A DNA stretch of 64,000 nucleotides from Acrocarpospora corrugata (GCF_009687845.1 NZ_BLAD01000054.1:25689-89688), one strand, 5' to 3'; shown: positions 53,079 to 62,888, counted from the stretch's first letter. The notes: generated from the letters alone by a model not told the origin. Translations and numbers: made by a program.

Positions 53079-55616
53079 GTGCTCAGAACCACCCTGGCCG
53101 GGCTGCGAGCCCACAAACTCCGGCTGCTGCTCACCTCGCTGGCGATCACCCTCGGCGTCGGCTTCATCGCCGGCACCTTCGTGCTCACCGACACGATCGA
53201 GGTCGGCTTCCGGCAGAAGTTCACCGCCGACGCGGCCAAGATCAGCGTCGCGGTCTTCCCGAAAGCAGAGCAGAACGCCCAGGAACTCCCCTTCATCCCG
53301 GCGGAAACCCTGACCAAGATCAGGGCGGTCCCCGGGGTCACCGACGCCCAGGGCCTGGTCAGCGGCCCGACCCCGCTGCTCGGCAAGGACGGCAAGGCGG
53401 CGGGCAACTTCCCGACGACCGGTCTCTCGGTCCCCTCAGGGCCGCTCAATCGCGTCGTCCTGACCAGCGGCGTCGCCCCCGCGAAGCCGACCGACGCCAT
53501 CATGGACGACAACACCGCCCAGACCAGGCAGTTCGCCATCGGCGCCACCATCACCGTGCTCGACGCGAAGGGCGCCAAGAACGACTTCACCCTGGTCGGG
53601 CTCTTCGACACCGGCGTGGACCAGCAGCTCGGCTACACCGGCGCGATCGGCTACACCACCGACACCGCCCAGCGCATGATCGACGCCAAGGGCTTCCGCG
53701 AGGTCGACGTCGCGGGCGCGGACGGCGCTGACCCGGCCCAGCTGCGCGACGCGGTGGCCGCGGCCATCGGAGCGGGCTACGAGGTCAAGACCGGCAGCGA
53801 GTACGCCGACGAGCTCGCCCTCCAGAGCAACGTCGACACCGGCTACCTCACCCTGATGCTGCTGCTGTTCGGCGTGATCGCGATGTTCGTGGCCGCGCTG
53901 GTGATCTACAACACGTTCAACATCCTGGTCGCCCAGCGCACCCGCGAGATGGCGCTGCTGCGCTGCATCGGCGCGACCCGCGCCCAGATCTTCGGCTCGA
54001 TCCTGCTCGAATCCGTCGTGGTGGCCGTGCTCTCCTCCGGCCTGGGCCTGCTGCTCGGCCTCGGCCTGGGCGCGGGCGCGATGGCCGCTCTGGGCGTGCT
54101 GGACGCCCCCGTCCCGGTCGGCGCGGCGATCGCCCTCACGCCCCGGACGATCATCCTCGCGGTGGTGATCGGCCTGGTCGTCACGGTCGGCGCCGCCCTG
54201 CTCCCGGCCCGCGCCGCCACCCGGGTCGCCCCTATCGCGGCGCTCCGCTCCCAGGTCGAGGAGCAGACCTTCAAAGCCGGTCTGGTACGGACCGTCTTCG
54301 CCACCCTCTTCCTCCTGGCGGGCACCGGCCTGACCGTGGCCGGCGTGACGACCGGCGGCAGCCAGGAGTCGCTGATCATCATCATGGCCGGCGGCGGGGT
54401 CTTCTTCCTCGGCGTGCTCGTCATCAGCCCGGTCCTGATGCGCCCGCTCGCGTCGTTCGTCGGCTGGCTCCCCAGGCGGCTGTTCGGCGTCCCCGGCAAG
54501 CTCTCCGTCGACAACGCCCGCCGCAACCCGAAGCGGGCGGCGACCACGACCGTGGCCCTGACCATCGGCGTCACCCTGATGACGCTGATCTCGGTGATCA
54601 CGGCCACCACCCGGGCCACGGTCAAGGCCCAGCTGGACGCGCAGTTCCCGGTCGACTACATGATCTCCGACCAGCGTGGCGGCGACTCGCTCGTTCCGCG
54701 CGCGCTGGCCGACCAGCTGCGGCAGCGCCCCGAGGTCGGTTCGGTGATCGAGATGCGGCGCGCGGACGCCCGGCTGGCCGGCCCCGACGCGGCCCTCGAC
54801 ACCAGCCGCTACCAGGTGGGAAATTTCCCGATCGCGCCGGATTTCCGGCCGCAGGCGACCACGGGCTCGTTCGGCGACCTCGTCGCCGGCACCGCGGCCC
54901 TGAACGACGACGTCTCCCGCGACCTGGGCCGCAAGGTGGGCGACACGCTCCAGCTGACCACCAAGGAAGCCGGACCGGTCACCTTGAAGATCGTCGCGAC
55001 CTTCGACCGGGAGAGCACCGACCAGGCGCCGATCACCCTGCCGGACGCGGACTTCGAGCGCTATTTCGGCCGGCTCGACAACGCCGGCGTCTACGTGAAC
55101 GCGAAGGACGGGGTCGCCTCCGACGTGGCCCGCCGGGCGGTGGAGGCGGTCGCGCAGCCGTACCCCACGGCGCTGGTGGTCAGCGCGACCGAGCTCCGCG
55201 GCGAGTTCGACGACGCCCTGGACATGATGCTGATGATCTTCGGGGGGCTGCTGGGCCTGGCGATCCTGATCTCCATCCTCGGCATCGCCAACACCCTGTC
55301 CTTGTCCGTGCATGAACGCACCCACGAATCCGCTTTGCTCCGCGCCCTCGGCCTGACCCGCCCGCAGCTGCGCCACATGCTCTCCCTGGAGGCCCTCCTG
55401 CTGGGGCTCATCGGCGCGCTGATCGGCATCACGCTGGGCACGGTCTTCGGCTGGGCCGCGATGCAGACCTTCCCGTTCGAGGTTCTGTTCCGCGCCCCGG
55501 TCGACCAGATCCTCGTCTTCCTGGTCCTCTCCGGCCTGGCCGGGGTACTGGCCGCCCTGCTCCCCGCCCGCCGCGCGTCCCGCGCCTCCATCGTGGACGC
55601 CCTCGCCAGCACCTGA
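53079..55616 (+). CDS. FtsX/MacB-type ABC permease
   Basis: 845 residues in the large two-core form usual in actinomycetes: N-terminal helix, a roughly 200-residue extracytoplasmic domain, three helices (LMLLLFGVIAMFVAALVIYN, then FtsX core REMALLRCIGATRAQIF), further helices, a second extracytoplasmic domain (about 510-690) and a final FtsX core (ESALLRALGLTRPQLRHML). GTG start 3 nt after the ATPase. No signal for a periplasmic partner such as MacA. Confidence 0.94.
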   Translation: MLRTTLAGLRAHKLRLLLTSLAITLGVGFIAGTFVLTDTIEVGFRQKFTADAAKISVAVFPKAEQNAQELPFIPAETLTKIRAVPGVTDAQGLVSGPTPLLGKDGKAAGNFPTTGLSVPSGPLNRVVLTSGVAPAKPTDAIMDDNTAQTRQFAIGATITVLDAKGAKNDFTLVGLFDTGVDQQLGYTGAIGYTTDTAQRMIDAKGFREVDVAGADGADPAQLRDAVAAAIGAGYEVKTGSEYADELALQSNVDTGYLTLMLLLFGVIAMFVAALVIYNTFNILVAQRTREMALLRCIGATRAQIFGSILLESVVVAVLSSGLGLLLGLGLGAGAMAALGVLDAPVPVGAAIALTPRTIILAVVIGLVVTVGAALLPARAATRVAPIAALRSQVEEQTFKAGLVRTVFATLFLLAGTGLTVAGVTTGGSQESLIIIMAGGGVFFLGVLVISPVLMRPLASFVGWLPRRLFGVPGKLSVDNARRNPKRAATTTVALTIGVTLMTLISVITATTRATVKAQLDAQFPVDYMISDQRGGDSLVPRALADQLRQRPEVGSVIEMRRADARLAGPDAALDTSRYQVGNFPIAPDFRPQATTGSFGDLVAGTAALNDDVSRDLGRKVGDTLQLTTKEAGPVTLKIVATFDRESTDQAPITLPDADFERYFGRLDNAGVYVNAKDGVASDVARRAVEAVAQPYPTALVVSATELRGEFDDALDMMLMIFGGLLGLAILISILGIANTLSLSVHERTHESALLRALGLTRPQLRHMLSLEALLLGLIGALIGITLGTVFGWAAMQTFPFEVLFRAPVDQILVFLVLSGLAGVLAALLPARRASRASIVDALAST

Positions 55617-55627
55617 CCGACCCATTC

Positions 55628-55660
55628 GCGCCCGCTCCCGGACACCCGGGGAGCGGGCGC
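55628..55660 (+). terminator. Terminator of the MacB/FtsX exporter operon
   Basis: Twelve-bp perfect stem (55628-55639, 55649-55660) with a 9-nt loop, 11 nt after the permease stop. No T-run, as is common in high-GC actinomycetes. Confidence 0.6.
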
Positions 55661-55743
55661 TCGTCATGTGGTCGGCAAACACAGGCTGTTCTGAGGATTC
55701 TTACCGGGAGTGAGTGGGGGGTGGTCCCTTAACCTTGGGAAGC

Positions 55744-56583
55744 ATGTTGGACGGGAGCATTGGGATCTTTGACAGCGGCGTCGGCGGGCTGACCGTGGCG
55801 CGGGCCATCATCGATCAGTTGCCGCATGAGTCGATCTTGTATGTGGCGGACACCGCGCGGCAGCCGTACGGGCCGAAGAGCATCGCGGAGGTCCGGGGCT
55901 ACGCACTGGAGGTGATGGACCACCTGGTCGAGCATGAGGTGAAGATGCTGGTGATCGCCTGCAACAGCGCCAGCGCGGCCGTGCTGCGGGACGCGAGGGA
56001 GCGGTATGACGTGCCGGTGGTGGAGGTGATCCAGCCGGCCACCCGCCGAGCCGTGCGGGCGACCAGGAACGGGCGGGTCGGGGTGATCGGGACGCGGGCC
56101 ACCATCGAGTCGATGGCCTACCACGACGCGTTCGCGGCGGCGCCGCACGTCGAACTGGTGGGGGTGGCCGCGCCGCGGCTGGTGGAGTTCGTCGAGCGGG
56201 GGGAGACCGACAGCGACGGGCTGATCGAGGCGGTGCGCGAGTATCTGACGCCGATCCTGGCGGAAGGCTGCGACACGCTCATCCTCGGCTGCACCCACTA
56301 TCCCCTCCTCATCGGAGCGATCTCCTACGTCGCGGGGGACGGCGTGACGCTCGTGTCGAGCGCCGAGGAGACCGCGAAGGACGTCTATCGCGTGTTGCAC
56401 GACCGGGGGCTCAACCGACCGGCGGCGGTGCCGAAGCACCGGTTCCGCGCGACCGGCGATCCGGCTCCGTTCGCCCTGCTGGGACGGAGGTTCCTGGGGC
56501 CGGAGATCCAGGCAGTCGAAATGGCGGCAGTCGGCGACGTACCCGAAATCGTGGACGTCTCCGCGAATGGGAGGTCGGTGTGA
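55744..56583 (+). CDS. murI: Glutamate racemase
   Basis: Cofactor-independent racemase making D-glutamate for peptidoglycan, 279 residues. Family start [17 protein letters not shown], catalytic Cys73 in ACNSASA and Cys183 in [11 protein letters not shown] 55744 gives the standard N-terminus. First gene of the murI - MBL hydrolase - rph - rdgB block, an order conserved in actinomycetes. Confidence 0.97.
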   Translation: MLDGSIGIFDSGVGGLTVARAIIDQLPHESILYVADTARQPYGPKSIAEVRGYALEVMDHLVEHEVKMLVIACNSASAAVLRDARERYDVPVVEVIQPATRRAVRATRNGRVGVIGTRATIESMAYHDAFAAAPHVELVGVAAPRLVEFVERGETDSDGLIEAVREYLTPILAEGCDTLILGCTHYPLLIGAISYVAGDGVTLVSSAEETAKDVYRVLHDRGLNRPAAVPKHRFRATGDPAPFALLGRRFLGPEIQAVEMAAVGDVPEIVDVSANGRSV

Positions 56584-57332
56584 AGCTCACAATCGTCGGG
56601 TGCTCGGGCAGTTTCCCGGGGCCGGACAGCCCCGCGTCCTGCTATCTGTTCGAAGCGGAAGACTTCAGCCTGGTCGTCGACTTCGGCAACGGCGCGCTCG
56701 GCGCCCTGCAACGCCACGTCGGATTAGACCAGGTGGACGCCATCTGCCTGTCCCACCTGCACGGCGACCACTGCCTCGACCTCTGCCCCTACCACGTCGT
56801 CCGCACCTACTCCCCCGACGGCCCGTTCCCGCGCCTGCCCGTGTACGCCCCCGCCGACGCCCCCATCCGCCTCAACCGCGCCTACGGTATGCCCGACGAA
56901 CCCGCGCTCGAAACTGCGTTCGACTTCCATCCCCTCGCCCCGGGAACCCGCCAGATCGGCCCGTTCGAGGTCACCACCGCCCTGATGAACCATCCCGTGG
57001 AAACCTACGGATTCCGCATCTCCTGCGGCGGCCGCTCGGTCGCGTACTCCGGCGACACCGGCGAATCCGCGGAGCTGGTCCGGCTGGCCAGGGACGCCGA
57101 CATCCTGCTCTGCGAGGCGTCCTTCCCCGACCTCCCCGACCTCCCCGCTGACCTGCACCTCAACGGCCGTCAGGCGGCCGAGCACGCCGCCAAGGCCGAA
57201 GTGGACCGGCTGATCCTGACCCACCTCGTCCCCTGGCACGACCCCGTCCGCATCCTGTCCGACGCGTCGAACGCGGGCTTCACCGGCCGGATGGAGTTGG
57301 CCAGAAGCGGTGCGGTCTATGACCTAGGGTGA
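56580..57332 (+). CDS. MBL-fold metallohydrolase
   Basis: 250 residues, metallo-beta-lactamase fold of the RNase Z-like / cyclic-nucleotide phosphodiesterase-like branch. Metal motif [11 protein letters not shown], later His in [13 protein letters not shown], Asp in YSGDTGES and His in [12 protein letters not shown] start overlaps murI by 4 nt. In this conserved block next to rph it may act on RNA or nucleotides; substrate unproven. Confidence 0.92.
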   Translation: MKLTIVGCSGSFPGPDSPASCYLFEAEDFSLVVDFGNGALGALQRHVGLDQVDAICLSHLHGDHCLDLCPYHVVRTYSPDGPFPRLPVYAPADAPIRLNRAYGMPDEPALETAFDFHPLAPGTRQIGPFEVTTALMNHPVETYGFRISCGGRSVAYSGDTGESAELVRLARDADILLCEASFPDLPDLPADLHLNGRQAAEHAAKAEVDRLILTHLVPWHDPVRILSDASNAGFTGRMELARSGAVYDLG

Positions 57333-57337
57333 AGCTC

Positions 57338-58054
57338 ATGGCTCGCTCTGATGGACGTTCTCCCGACCAGCTCCGGCCCGTCACGATCACCCGGAACTGG
57401 CTCGCCCACGCCGAAGGCTCGGTCCTCGTCGAGTTCGGCGGCACGAAGGTGCTCTGCGCCGCGACGGTGGAGAGCGGCGTGCCGCGCTGGCGCAAAGGCA
57501 GCGGCCTCGGCTGGGTGACGGCGGAGTATGCGATGCTGCCCCGCGCCACCAACACGCGCGGCGACCGCGAGTCGGTCCGGGGCAAGATCGGCGGCAGGAC
57601 CCATGAGATCTCCCGCCTGATCGGCCGGTCGCTGCGCGCCTGCGTCGACTACAAGGCGCTCGGCGAGAACTCCATCATCCTGGACTGCGACGTGCTCCAG
57701 GCCGACGGCGGCACCCGCACGGCCGCGATCACCGGCGCCTACGTGGCGCTGGCCGACGCGGTCGGGTGGATGCGCAAGAAGCGCATGTGCCCCGGCGACC
57801 CGCTGGTCGACTCGGTCGCGGCCGTCTCGGTGGGGATCGTGGGCACCACGCCGCTGCTGGACCTCTGCTACGTCGAGGACGTGAAGGCGGAGACCGACAT
57901 GAACGTGGTCATGACCGGCAGGGGCGCGTTCGTCGAGGTGCAGGGCACCGCGGAGGGCGCCCCCTTCGACCGGAACATCCTGGACGAGCTGCTCGACCTG
58001 GCCGCGGCCGGCTGCGCCGAACTCACCGAACTCCAGAAAACCGTTTTGGCCTGA
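57338..58054 (+). CDS. rph: Ribonuclease PH
   Basis: Phosphorolytic 3'-5' exoribonuclease trimming tRNA 3' ends, 238 residues. Family motifs [70 protein letters not shown] 57338 follows AGGGTG; a GTG at 57329 overlapping the previous stop is possible. Confidence 0.97.
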   Translation: MARSDGRSPDQLRPVTITRNWLAHAEGSVLVEFGGTKVLCAATVESGVPRWRKGSGLGWVTAEYAMLPRATNTRGDRESVRGKIGGRTHEISRLIGRSLRACVDYKALGENSIILDCDVLQADGGTRTAAITGAYVALADAVGWMRKKRMCPGDPLVDSVAAVSVGIVGTTPLLDLCYVEDVKAETDMNVVMTGRGAFVEVQGTAEGAPFDRNILDELLDLAAAGCAELTELQKTVLA

Positions 58055-58105
58055 GCGCGGCCGTAACCCACCATTGAGGTCGCGTCGGTTGGTTTAGGGG
58101 ATGAA

Positions 58106-58711
58106 ATGACACGTCTGGTGCTGGCGACCCGCAACGCGGGCAAGATCGTCGAATTCCGCCGGATTCTCGAGGAAGCGCAGGTGCCCATCGATCTGGTGGG
58201 CCTGGAGGCGTTCCCCGAGATCGGCGAGGTGGCCGAAACCGGCCTCACCTTCGCGGAGAACGCGCTGCTCAAAGCGCACACCGTGGCCAAGGAAAGCGGC
58301 CTGCCCGCGATCGCCGACGACTCCGGCCTCTGCGTCGACGCCCTGAACGGCATGCCCGGCATCTTCTCGGCCCGCTGGTCCGGCTCCCACGGCGACGACC
58401 AGGCCAACCTCAACCTGCTCCTGGCCCAGCTCACCGACGTCCCCGACGGCCGCCGCCAAGCCCATTTCACCTGTACGGCGGCGCTCGCGCTCCCGTCGGG
58501 CGAGGAGCGCACGGTCGACGGCATCATGCGCGGCACCCTGATCCGCGAGCCGCGCGGCGGCAACGGCTTCGGCTACGACCCGATCTTCGTCCCGGACGGC
58601 GAAACCCTCACCACGGGCGAACTGGCCGCCGCGGAGAAGGACGCCATCAGCCACCGGGGCAAGTCGTTCCGCGCCATGATTCCGGTAATCATCGAGGTCC
58701 TGGGCGGGTGA
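58106..58711 (+). CDS. rdgB: XTP/dITP diphosphatase
   Basis: House-cleaning nucleotide pyrophosphatase (Ham1/RdgB), 201 residues; removes ITP, dITP and XTP. Motifs LATRNAGKIVEFRRIL, TGLTFAENALLKA, ADDSGLCVDALNGMPGIFSA, GGNGFGYDPIFVPDG and SHRGKSFRAM. Last gene of the conserved block, 51 nt after rph. Confidence 0.97.
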   Translation: MTRLVLATRNAGKIVEFRRILEEAQVPIDLVGLEAFPEIGEVAETGLTFAENALLKAHTVAKESGLPAIADDSGLCVDALNGMPGIFSARWSGSHGDDQANLNLLLAQLTDVPDGRRQAHFTCTAALALPSGEERTVDGIMRGTLIREPRGGNGFGYDPIFVPDGETLTTGELAAAEKDAISHRGKSFRAMIPVIIEVLGG

Positions 58712-58770
58712 GCCCGGCTCGTAACCCGCTCGTAAGATCTTCTGTCGCCCGGCGGGCGTAGGTTTCGGCT

Positions 58771-60540
58771 GTGGAACCACGCACTCGCCTGCCCGCCTGG
58801 GCGGCCGCTCTGGTCGGAGTGACGGCCGGCGCGGTCGCGCTCGGCGTCGCCCAGCTCGTCGCCGGAGGTCTCGGCGAAACCTCGGCGATCATCGCCGTCG
58901 GAAACTCCGCCGTTGACCTCACGCCGCTCTGGCTGAAGGAATGGGCGATCCGCACGTTCGGCGAGAACGACAAGAACGTCCTGATCAGCGGCATCCTCGC
59001 GGTCATCGTCCTGTTCGCCGCCACACTCGGCCTCCTCTCCCGCCGCCGGGTCGGCTTCGGCGTGACCGGCCTGTATCTGTTCGGCGTGGTCGGCATGGTG
59101 GCCGTCCTCTCCGGCGCGGAGGCCGGACCGTTCGCCATCCTGCCGCCGCTACTCGGCGCGGCCGCGGGCGCGATGGCGTTGTCCTCCCTGTTCCGCCGCC
59201 TGGAACCCCCGCCGTGGGCCGAATCCGAACGCGCCGCCGCGGAACGAGCCGAGCGCAAATCGGAACACGCCGCCGCCGAACGAGAACTGGCCGAGCGCGA
59301 ATCCGAACACGCCGCCGCCGAACAAGAGCCGGTCGAGGGCGGATCCGACCGCGCCGCCGAACAAGAGCCGGCCGAGCGCGAATCCGAACACGCCGCCGCG
59401 GAACAAGAGCCGGTCAAGGGCGGATCGGACGCGGAGATGCCCCCGGTCATGCGCGCCGGATCTGATCTGTACGCGTTCAACCGCCGCAAACTCCTGACCG
59501 GCGTCAGCGTGGGGCTCGGGGTCGCCGGCGTGTCCGGAGTCGCGGGTCAGCTGCTCGCCGGCCGCAACGACGTCTCCGCCGAGCGCACGGCCATCGCCAA
59601 GGCGCTGCCCACCCCCGCCACGCCCCTGCCGCCCCTCCCGGCCGGAGTGGACTTCAAGCTCCCGAACCTGTCCCCGTTCACCACCCCCAACCACGACTTC
59701 TACCGCGTGGACACCGCGCTGGTGGTGCCCTCGGTGGACCCCAAGTCCTGGAGCCTGAAGATCCACGGCATGGTCGACAAGCCCATCGAGATCACCTTCG
59801 ACGAGCTGCTCAGACGCCCGCTGACCGAAGCCGACGTCACCCTCACCTGCGTCTCCAACGAGGTCAACGGCCCCTACGTGGGCAACGCCCGCTGGCTGGG
59901 CGTGCGGATGGCCGACATCCTCCGCGAGGCCGGCCTGCACGCCGACGCCGACATGCTGCTCAGCACCTCCACCGACGGCTTCACCTGCGGCACCCCCGTC
60001 GACATCGTGATGGACGGCCGCGACGCCCTGTTCGCCATCGCCATGAACGGCGAGGTCCTCCCCGTCGCACACGGCTTCCCCGTCCGCCAGGTCGTCCCCG
60101 GCCTGTACGGTTACGTCTCCGCCACCAAATGGGTCACCGACATCAAGGTCACCCGCTACGACCTGGACGAGGCGTACTGGACCCCACGCGGCTGGTCCGC
60201 CAAGGGCCCTATCAAGACCGGCTCCCGCATCGACGTCCCCCGGAACAAGGTCAAGCCCGGCCGCAACACGATCGCCGGCGTCGCCTGGGCCCAGCACCGC
60301 GGCATCGAGAAGGTGGAAGTCCAGGTCGACGAGGGCGAATGGCGCGTCGCCCGCCTGGCCGAAGTACCCAACCTCGACACCTGGCGCCAGTGGGCCATCG
60401 AATGGGACTTCACCCCCGGCCTCCACAACATCCGCTGCCGCGCCACCGACGGCACCGGCCAAACCCAGACCGCCAACGGCGCACCCCCCGCCCCCAGCGG
60501 CGCGACCGGCTACCCGTCGGTCCTGATGGAGGCCGTGTGA
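58771..60540 (+). CDS. Membrane-bound sulfite oxidase-type molybdopterin protein
   Basis: 589 residues from GTG 58771. Three to four N-terminal helices, then a repetitive charged linker (about 150-228) built on ERESEHAAAEQEPV, another helix, and a sulfite oxidase-type molybdenum domain (about 300-500) with the Mo-ligand Cys360 in TLTCVSNEVNG and GFPVRQVVPGLYGYVSATKW, followed by the dimerisation domain. Faces the outside; electron donor/substrate unknown (sulfite or a protein methionine sulfoxide-type reaction are family possibilities). The linker is an 81-bp direct repeat in the DNA. Confidence 0.92.
   Translation: MEPRTRLPAWAAALVGVTAGAVALGVAQLVAGGLGETSAIIAVGNSAVDLTPLWLKEWAIRTFGENDKNVLISGILAVIVLFAATLGLLSRRRVGFGVTGLYLFGVVGMVAVLSGAEAGPFAILPPLLGAAAGAMALSSLFRRLEPPPWAESERAAAERAERKSEHAAAERELAERESEHAAAEQEPVEGGSDRAAEQEPAERESEHAAAEQEPVKGGSDAEMPPVMRAGSDLYAFNRRKLLTGVSVGLGVAGVSGVAGQLLAGRNDVSAERTAIAKALPTPATPLPPLPAGVDFKLPNLSPFTTPNHDFYRVDTALVVPSVDPKSWSLKIHGMVDKPIEITFDELLRRPLTEADVTLTCVSNEVNGPYVGNARWLGVRMADILREAGLHADADMLLSTSTDGFTCGTPVDIVMDGRDALFAIAMNGEVLPVAHGFPVRQVVPGLYGYVSATKWVTDIKVTRYDLDEAYWTPRGWSAKGPIKTGSRIDVPRNKVKPGRNTIAGVAWAQHRGIEKVEVQVDEGEWRVARLAEVPNLDTWRQWAIEWDFTPGLHNIRCRATDGTGQTQTANGAPPAPSGATGYPSVLMEAV
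59293..59430 (+). repeat. 81-bp in-frame tandem repeat in the molybdoprotein linker
   Basis: GAGCGCGAATCCGAACACGC recurs at 59293 and 59374 with the following ~55 bases nearly identical; an incomplete earlier copy lies upstream from about 59245. It encodes 27-residue acidic/alanine units. Confidence 0.85.
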
Positions 60541-60581
60541 CGGGAGGCGGGTGAACGCCGGCTCTCCCAACACGCACTTCG

Positions 60582-60715
60582 ACGGCCGCAGGGTCGGCAC
60601 ACGGCCGTCGGTTCACCGCGCGACCGTCTGATCAGCACGTCGCCGTCTGATCGACACGCGGCCGTCGGAGTCGGCACGTCGCCGTCTGATCGCCATGCGA
60701 CCGTCTGATCAGCGG
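60582..60715 (+). repeat. Seven-copy 19-20 bp minisatellite
   Basis: Degenerate units of the type CGNCCGTCTGATCNNCACG start at 60582, 60601, 60621, 60640, 60659, 60679 and 60698. The array fills the gap between the molybdoprotein stop and the toxin gene promoter. Confidence 0.85.
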
Positions 60716-60814
60716 TTCTTGGGTTGGCCAGTGGAGCGGCATGATTTGGGAAACGCGCCTTGCCCGGCTGAAACGGCCCCTACGATCGACAACCTGAGGG
60801 GGAGGGGCCTGCAG

Positions 60815-61609
60815 TTGGTTTTCAGGGGGATGGCCGATCGTCAGTCCCGGTGGCGGCTGCCGTCCGGCGTCTACAACCCCGTCGTTTCGGGTGATGGCCG
60901 CCGCTGGCGTGATTACGAACAAGCCGCCGAGACGCCGGCCCCGACGCTGGAGGATCGCCCGCCCCGCCCGCGAAGTCCCGGCCCGTCCGTCACCGACGAC
61001 TGGTTCGACCACGGCTGCCGCCCGCCCCGGCTGGACGAGGCCAGGCCGTACGGGATCGCCGGCGGTCTGGCCAGGCCCGACCCGCAGACCCAGCAGGACC
61101 TGCTGCAGGCGGCCGTCGGACGCTTCCCCGACCCGCGCGGCACCTGGATCCGGCTGATCAACGCCGAGGGCCCGACCGAGGACCCGTTCCGCTCCACCAA
61201 CGCGATCGACTGCGCCCTCGCCGTCATCTCCACCTGGCACGGCGAACCGGCGGTGGCGGCCCCACGCCAGCCCGAGTACGACCGGGTCGGCAAGCCCGTC
61301 CTCTCCGGCGAGACCGGAGGCGTGGCCAGGGCCGAACAGTGGCTGGGCCACCGGTTCGAGTATCTGGGCCAGGGCCGCCGCGCCTACCTGACCATCGCGC
61401 AGCGTCTGCTCGGCGGCGGCCAGGGCGCGTCCGCGATGCTCATCACCCGCTGGCCCAACGGCGGCAGCCACGCCTGGAACGCCGTGAACTCCCGCGGCGA
61501 GGTGCTCTGGATCGACGCCCAGCGCGGCCACATGGCCGTCGAACCGCCGTACGAGAACGTCACCGGCGTCTTCTGCGTCATCATCGACCACAGCGGCCAG
61601 CGAATTTGA
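60815..61609 (+). CDS. Papain-fold (glutamine deamidase-type) toxin
   Basis: 264 residues. The C-terminal domain matches the papain-fold toxin class (Tox-PL / toxin glutamine deamidase): Cys133 in STNAIDCALAVI, His219 in GGSHAWNAV and Asp234 in VLWIDAQRG give the expected C-H-D triad. The N-terminal ~100 residues are polar and low-complexity, with no signal peptide. Start is probably TTG 60815 (GGGGAGGGG 7 nt upstream); ATG 60830 has the Shine-Dalgarno too close. The next gene looks like its immunity protein. Target and delivery route unknown. Confidence 0.82.
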   Translation: MVFRGMADRQSRWRLPSGVYNPVVSGDGRRWRDYEQAAETPAPTLEDRPPRPRSPGPSVTDDWFDHGCRPPRLDEARPYGIAGGLARPDPQTQQDLLQAAVGRFPDPRGTWIRLINAEGPTEDPFRSTNAIDCALAVISTWHGEPAVAAPRQPEYDRVGKPVLSGETGGVARAEQWLGHRFEYLGQGRRAYLTIAQRLLGGGQGASAMLITRWPNGGSHAWNAVNSRGEVLWIDAQRGHMAVEPPYENVTGVFCVIIDHSGQRI

Positions 61610-61634
61610 CCCGCCCACACCCGGAGCGTGCGCG

Positions 61635-61898
61635 ATGAGCCCCGAAAGCGCACGAGCCCTGGCCGAGGAGTACTTCAACGGCGGACGCCCGCAGGCCGTC
61701 GAGGTCTCCATCCACGCCTTCGACGCGGGTTACATCGCCTGGCCACACGATCCGACCTCGGAAGACCCGACCTCGTTACCGGCCACCGTCGGCGGCGCCT
61801 GCATCGTCATCGACCGCCAGACCGGCGAGATCTCCATCCGCCCCCTCCTCACCCCCGAACTCGTGGCCGAACAGTGGCCCGACCGAACCCCCCGTTAG
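61635..61898 (+). CDS. YrhB/Imm35-like immunity protein
   Basis: 87 residues: helix ESARALAEEYFNGG, strand AVEVSIHAFDAGYIAWPHD, then VGGACIVIDRQTGEISIRPLL, the alpha/beta layout of YrhB-type immunity proteins. 25 nt after the toxin gene, same strand. Predicted to bind and block the papain-fold toxin. Confidence 0.72.
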   Translation: MSPESARALAEEYFNGGRPQAVEVSIHAFDAGYIAWPHDPTSEDPTSLPATVGGACIVIDRQTGEISIRPLLTPELVAEQWPDRTPR

Positions 61899-61904
61899 GC
61901 CCGT

Positions 61905-62060
61905 TACCCCGCCGGACCCGTCAGACGCCATCGAACCCCGTCAGGCCCGGGTCGGACCCCGTCGGACCTCCTCGGGCCCGGCCGAACCCTGTCCGGCCCG
62001 GTCGGACCCCCTGTCCGGCCCGGTCGGACCCCTCGGGCCCGATCGAACCCCCAGTAGGCG
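61905..62060. repeat. GC-rich degenerate tandem repeat
   Basis: Built from TGTCCGGCCCGGTCGGACCC units: two near-perfect 22-bp copies start at 61990 and 62012, with several decayed GTCGGACC / TCGAACCC copies on both sides. Lies between the immunity gene and the convergent thioesterase gene. Confidence 0.75.
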
Positions 62061-62093
62061 CGACGGCGCCCGGTCGGGCATGGCCGCCTTCGG

Positions 62094-62888
62094 TTAGGCG
62101 CGGCCGACGCGGGCCAGTTGGCGGGATTGGGCGACCAGTCGGCCGGTGGAGTCGTGGACTTCGACGTCCTCGTCGAACCAGTCGTCGGAGATGAGGCGGC
62201 CGGAGGCGCGGATGGTGAGCCAGCCGGGGGCGGGGAGGGCGCGGAGGTGCCAGGTCAGTTCGACGGTGGGGGCCCAGCCGCGGAGGCCGGCGGAGAAGGC
62301 GACCGGGGGGAGCGCGTCCACCGCGAGGGCCAGGACGTAGGGGTCGGGGGCCTGGGGTTCGGTGAGGCGGAAGTAGGCGCGGGATTCGGGGTGGCGGGTG
62401 GGGGTGGAGTTGAGCCAGCCGATGGTGGGGGGGTCGAAGCGGAGGTCGGTCTGGGCGTTGAGGGTCATGCCGGATTCGGGCTTGGGGGCCGGGAGCTGGA
62501 CGCAGTCGGCCAGGGGGGGCATGGGGGTGGTGGGTGGGGTCGTGTAGAAGGGCTCGGCGTCGGGGGTGAGGGTGGCGGTGGTGATGAGAGCGGCCAGGTA
62601 GGGGTCGCCGTGCTGGGTGAGGACCGCCTGGGTGACCGTGGTCGTACGGCCGGATTTGAGCGGGGTCAGGTGCACGACGGCCGGGCCGGGGCGGGCGGAG
62701 CGCAGGAACTGGGTGCTGGTGCTGACGGGGTGCGGATGCGGGGACGCGTCGACCGTGGCGCGCAGCAGGGCGGCCATCAGGTAGCCGCCGTTGAGCGGGC
62801 CACCGATGGCGTAGCCGTCGTCCAGACACACCTCGTACGTCGTCGCGTCGACCCGGATGGCCTTCGTCGCCTCGTCGAACCTGGTCAC
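62094..62888 (-). CDS. Acyl-CoA thioesterase, double hot-dog (TesB-like)
   Basis: 264 residues from GTG 62888 (GGGGG upstream). Two hot-dog halves: the first with GGPLNGGYLMAALLRA and STSTQFLRSARPGPA, the second with LRGWAPTVELTWHLRALPAPGWL and the terminal EDVEVHDSTGRLVAQSRQLA, which is typical of the thioesterase family (4HBT_3/TesB). Substrate unknown. A longer frame extends to 63404 but only as antisense of the PRC-barrel gene. Confidence 0.88.
   Translation of the reverse strand: MTRFDEATKAIRVDATTYEVCLDDGYAIGGPLNGGYLMAALLRATVDASPHPHPVSTSTQFLRSARPGPAVVHLTPLKSGRTTTVTQAVLTQHGDPYLAALITTATLTPDAEPFYTTPPTTPMPPLADCVQLPAPKPESGMTLNAQTDLRFDPPTIGWLNSTPTRHPESRAYFRLTEPQAPDPYVLALAVDALPPVAFSAGLRGWAPTVELTWHLRALPAPGWLTIRASGRLISDDWFDEDVEVHDSTGRLVAQSRQLARVGRA

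Noticed and set aside
60582..60715. Repeat array considered as a CRISPR
   Set aside because: Units are contiguous at 19-20 bp without unique spacers, and no cas genes are present.
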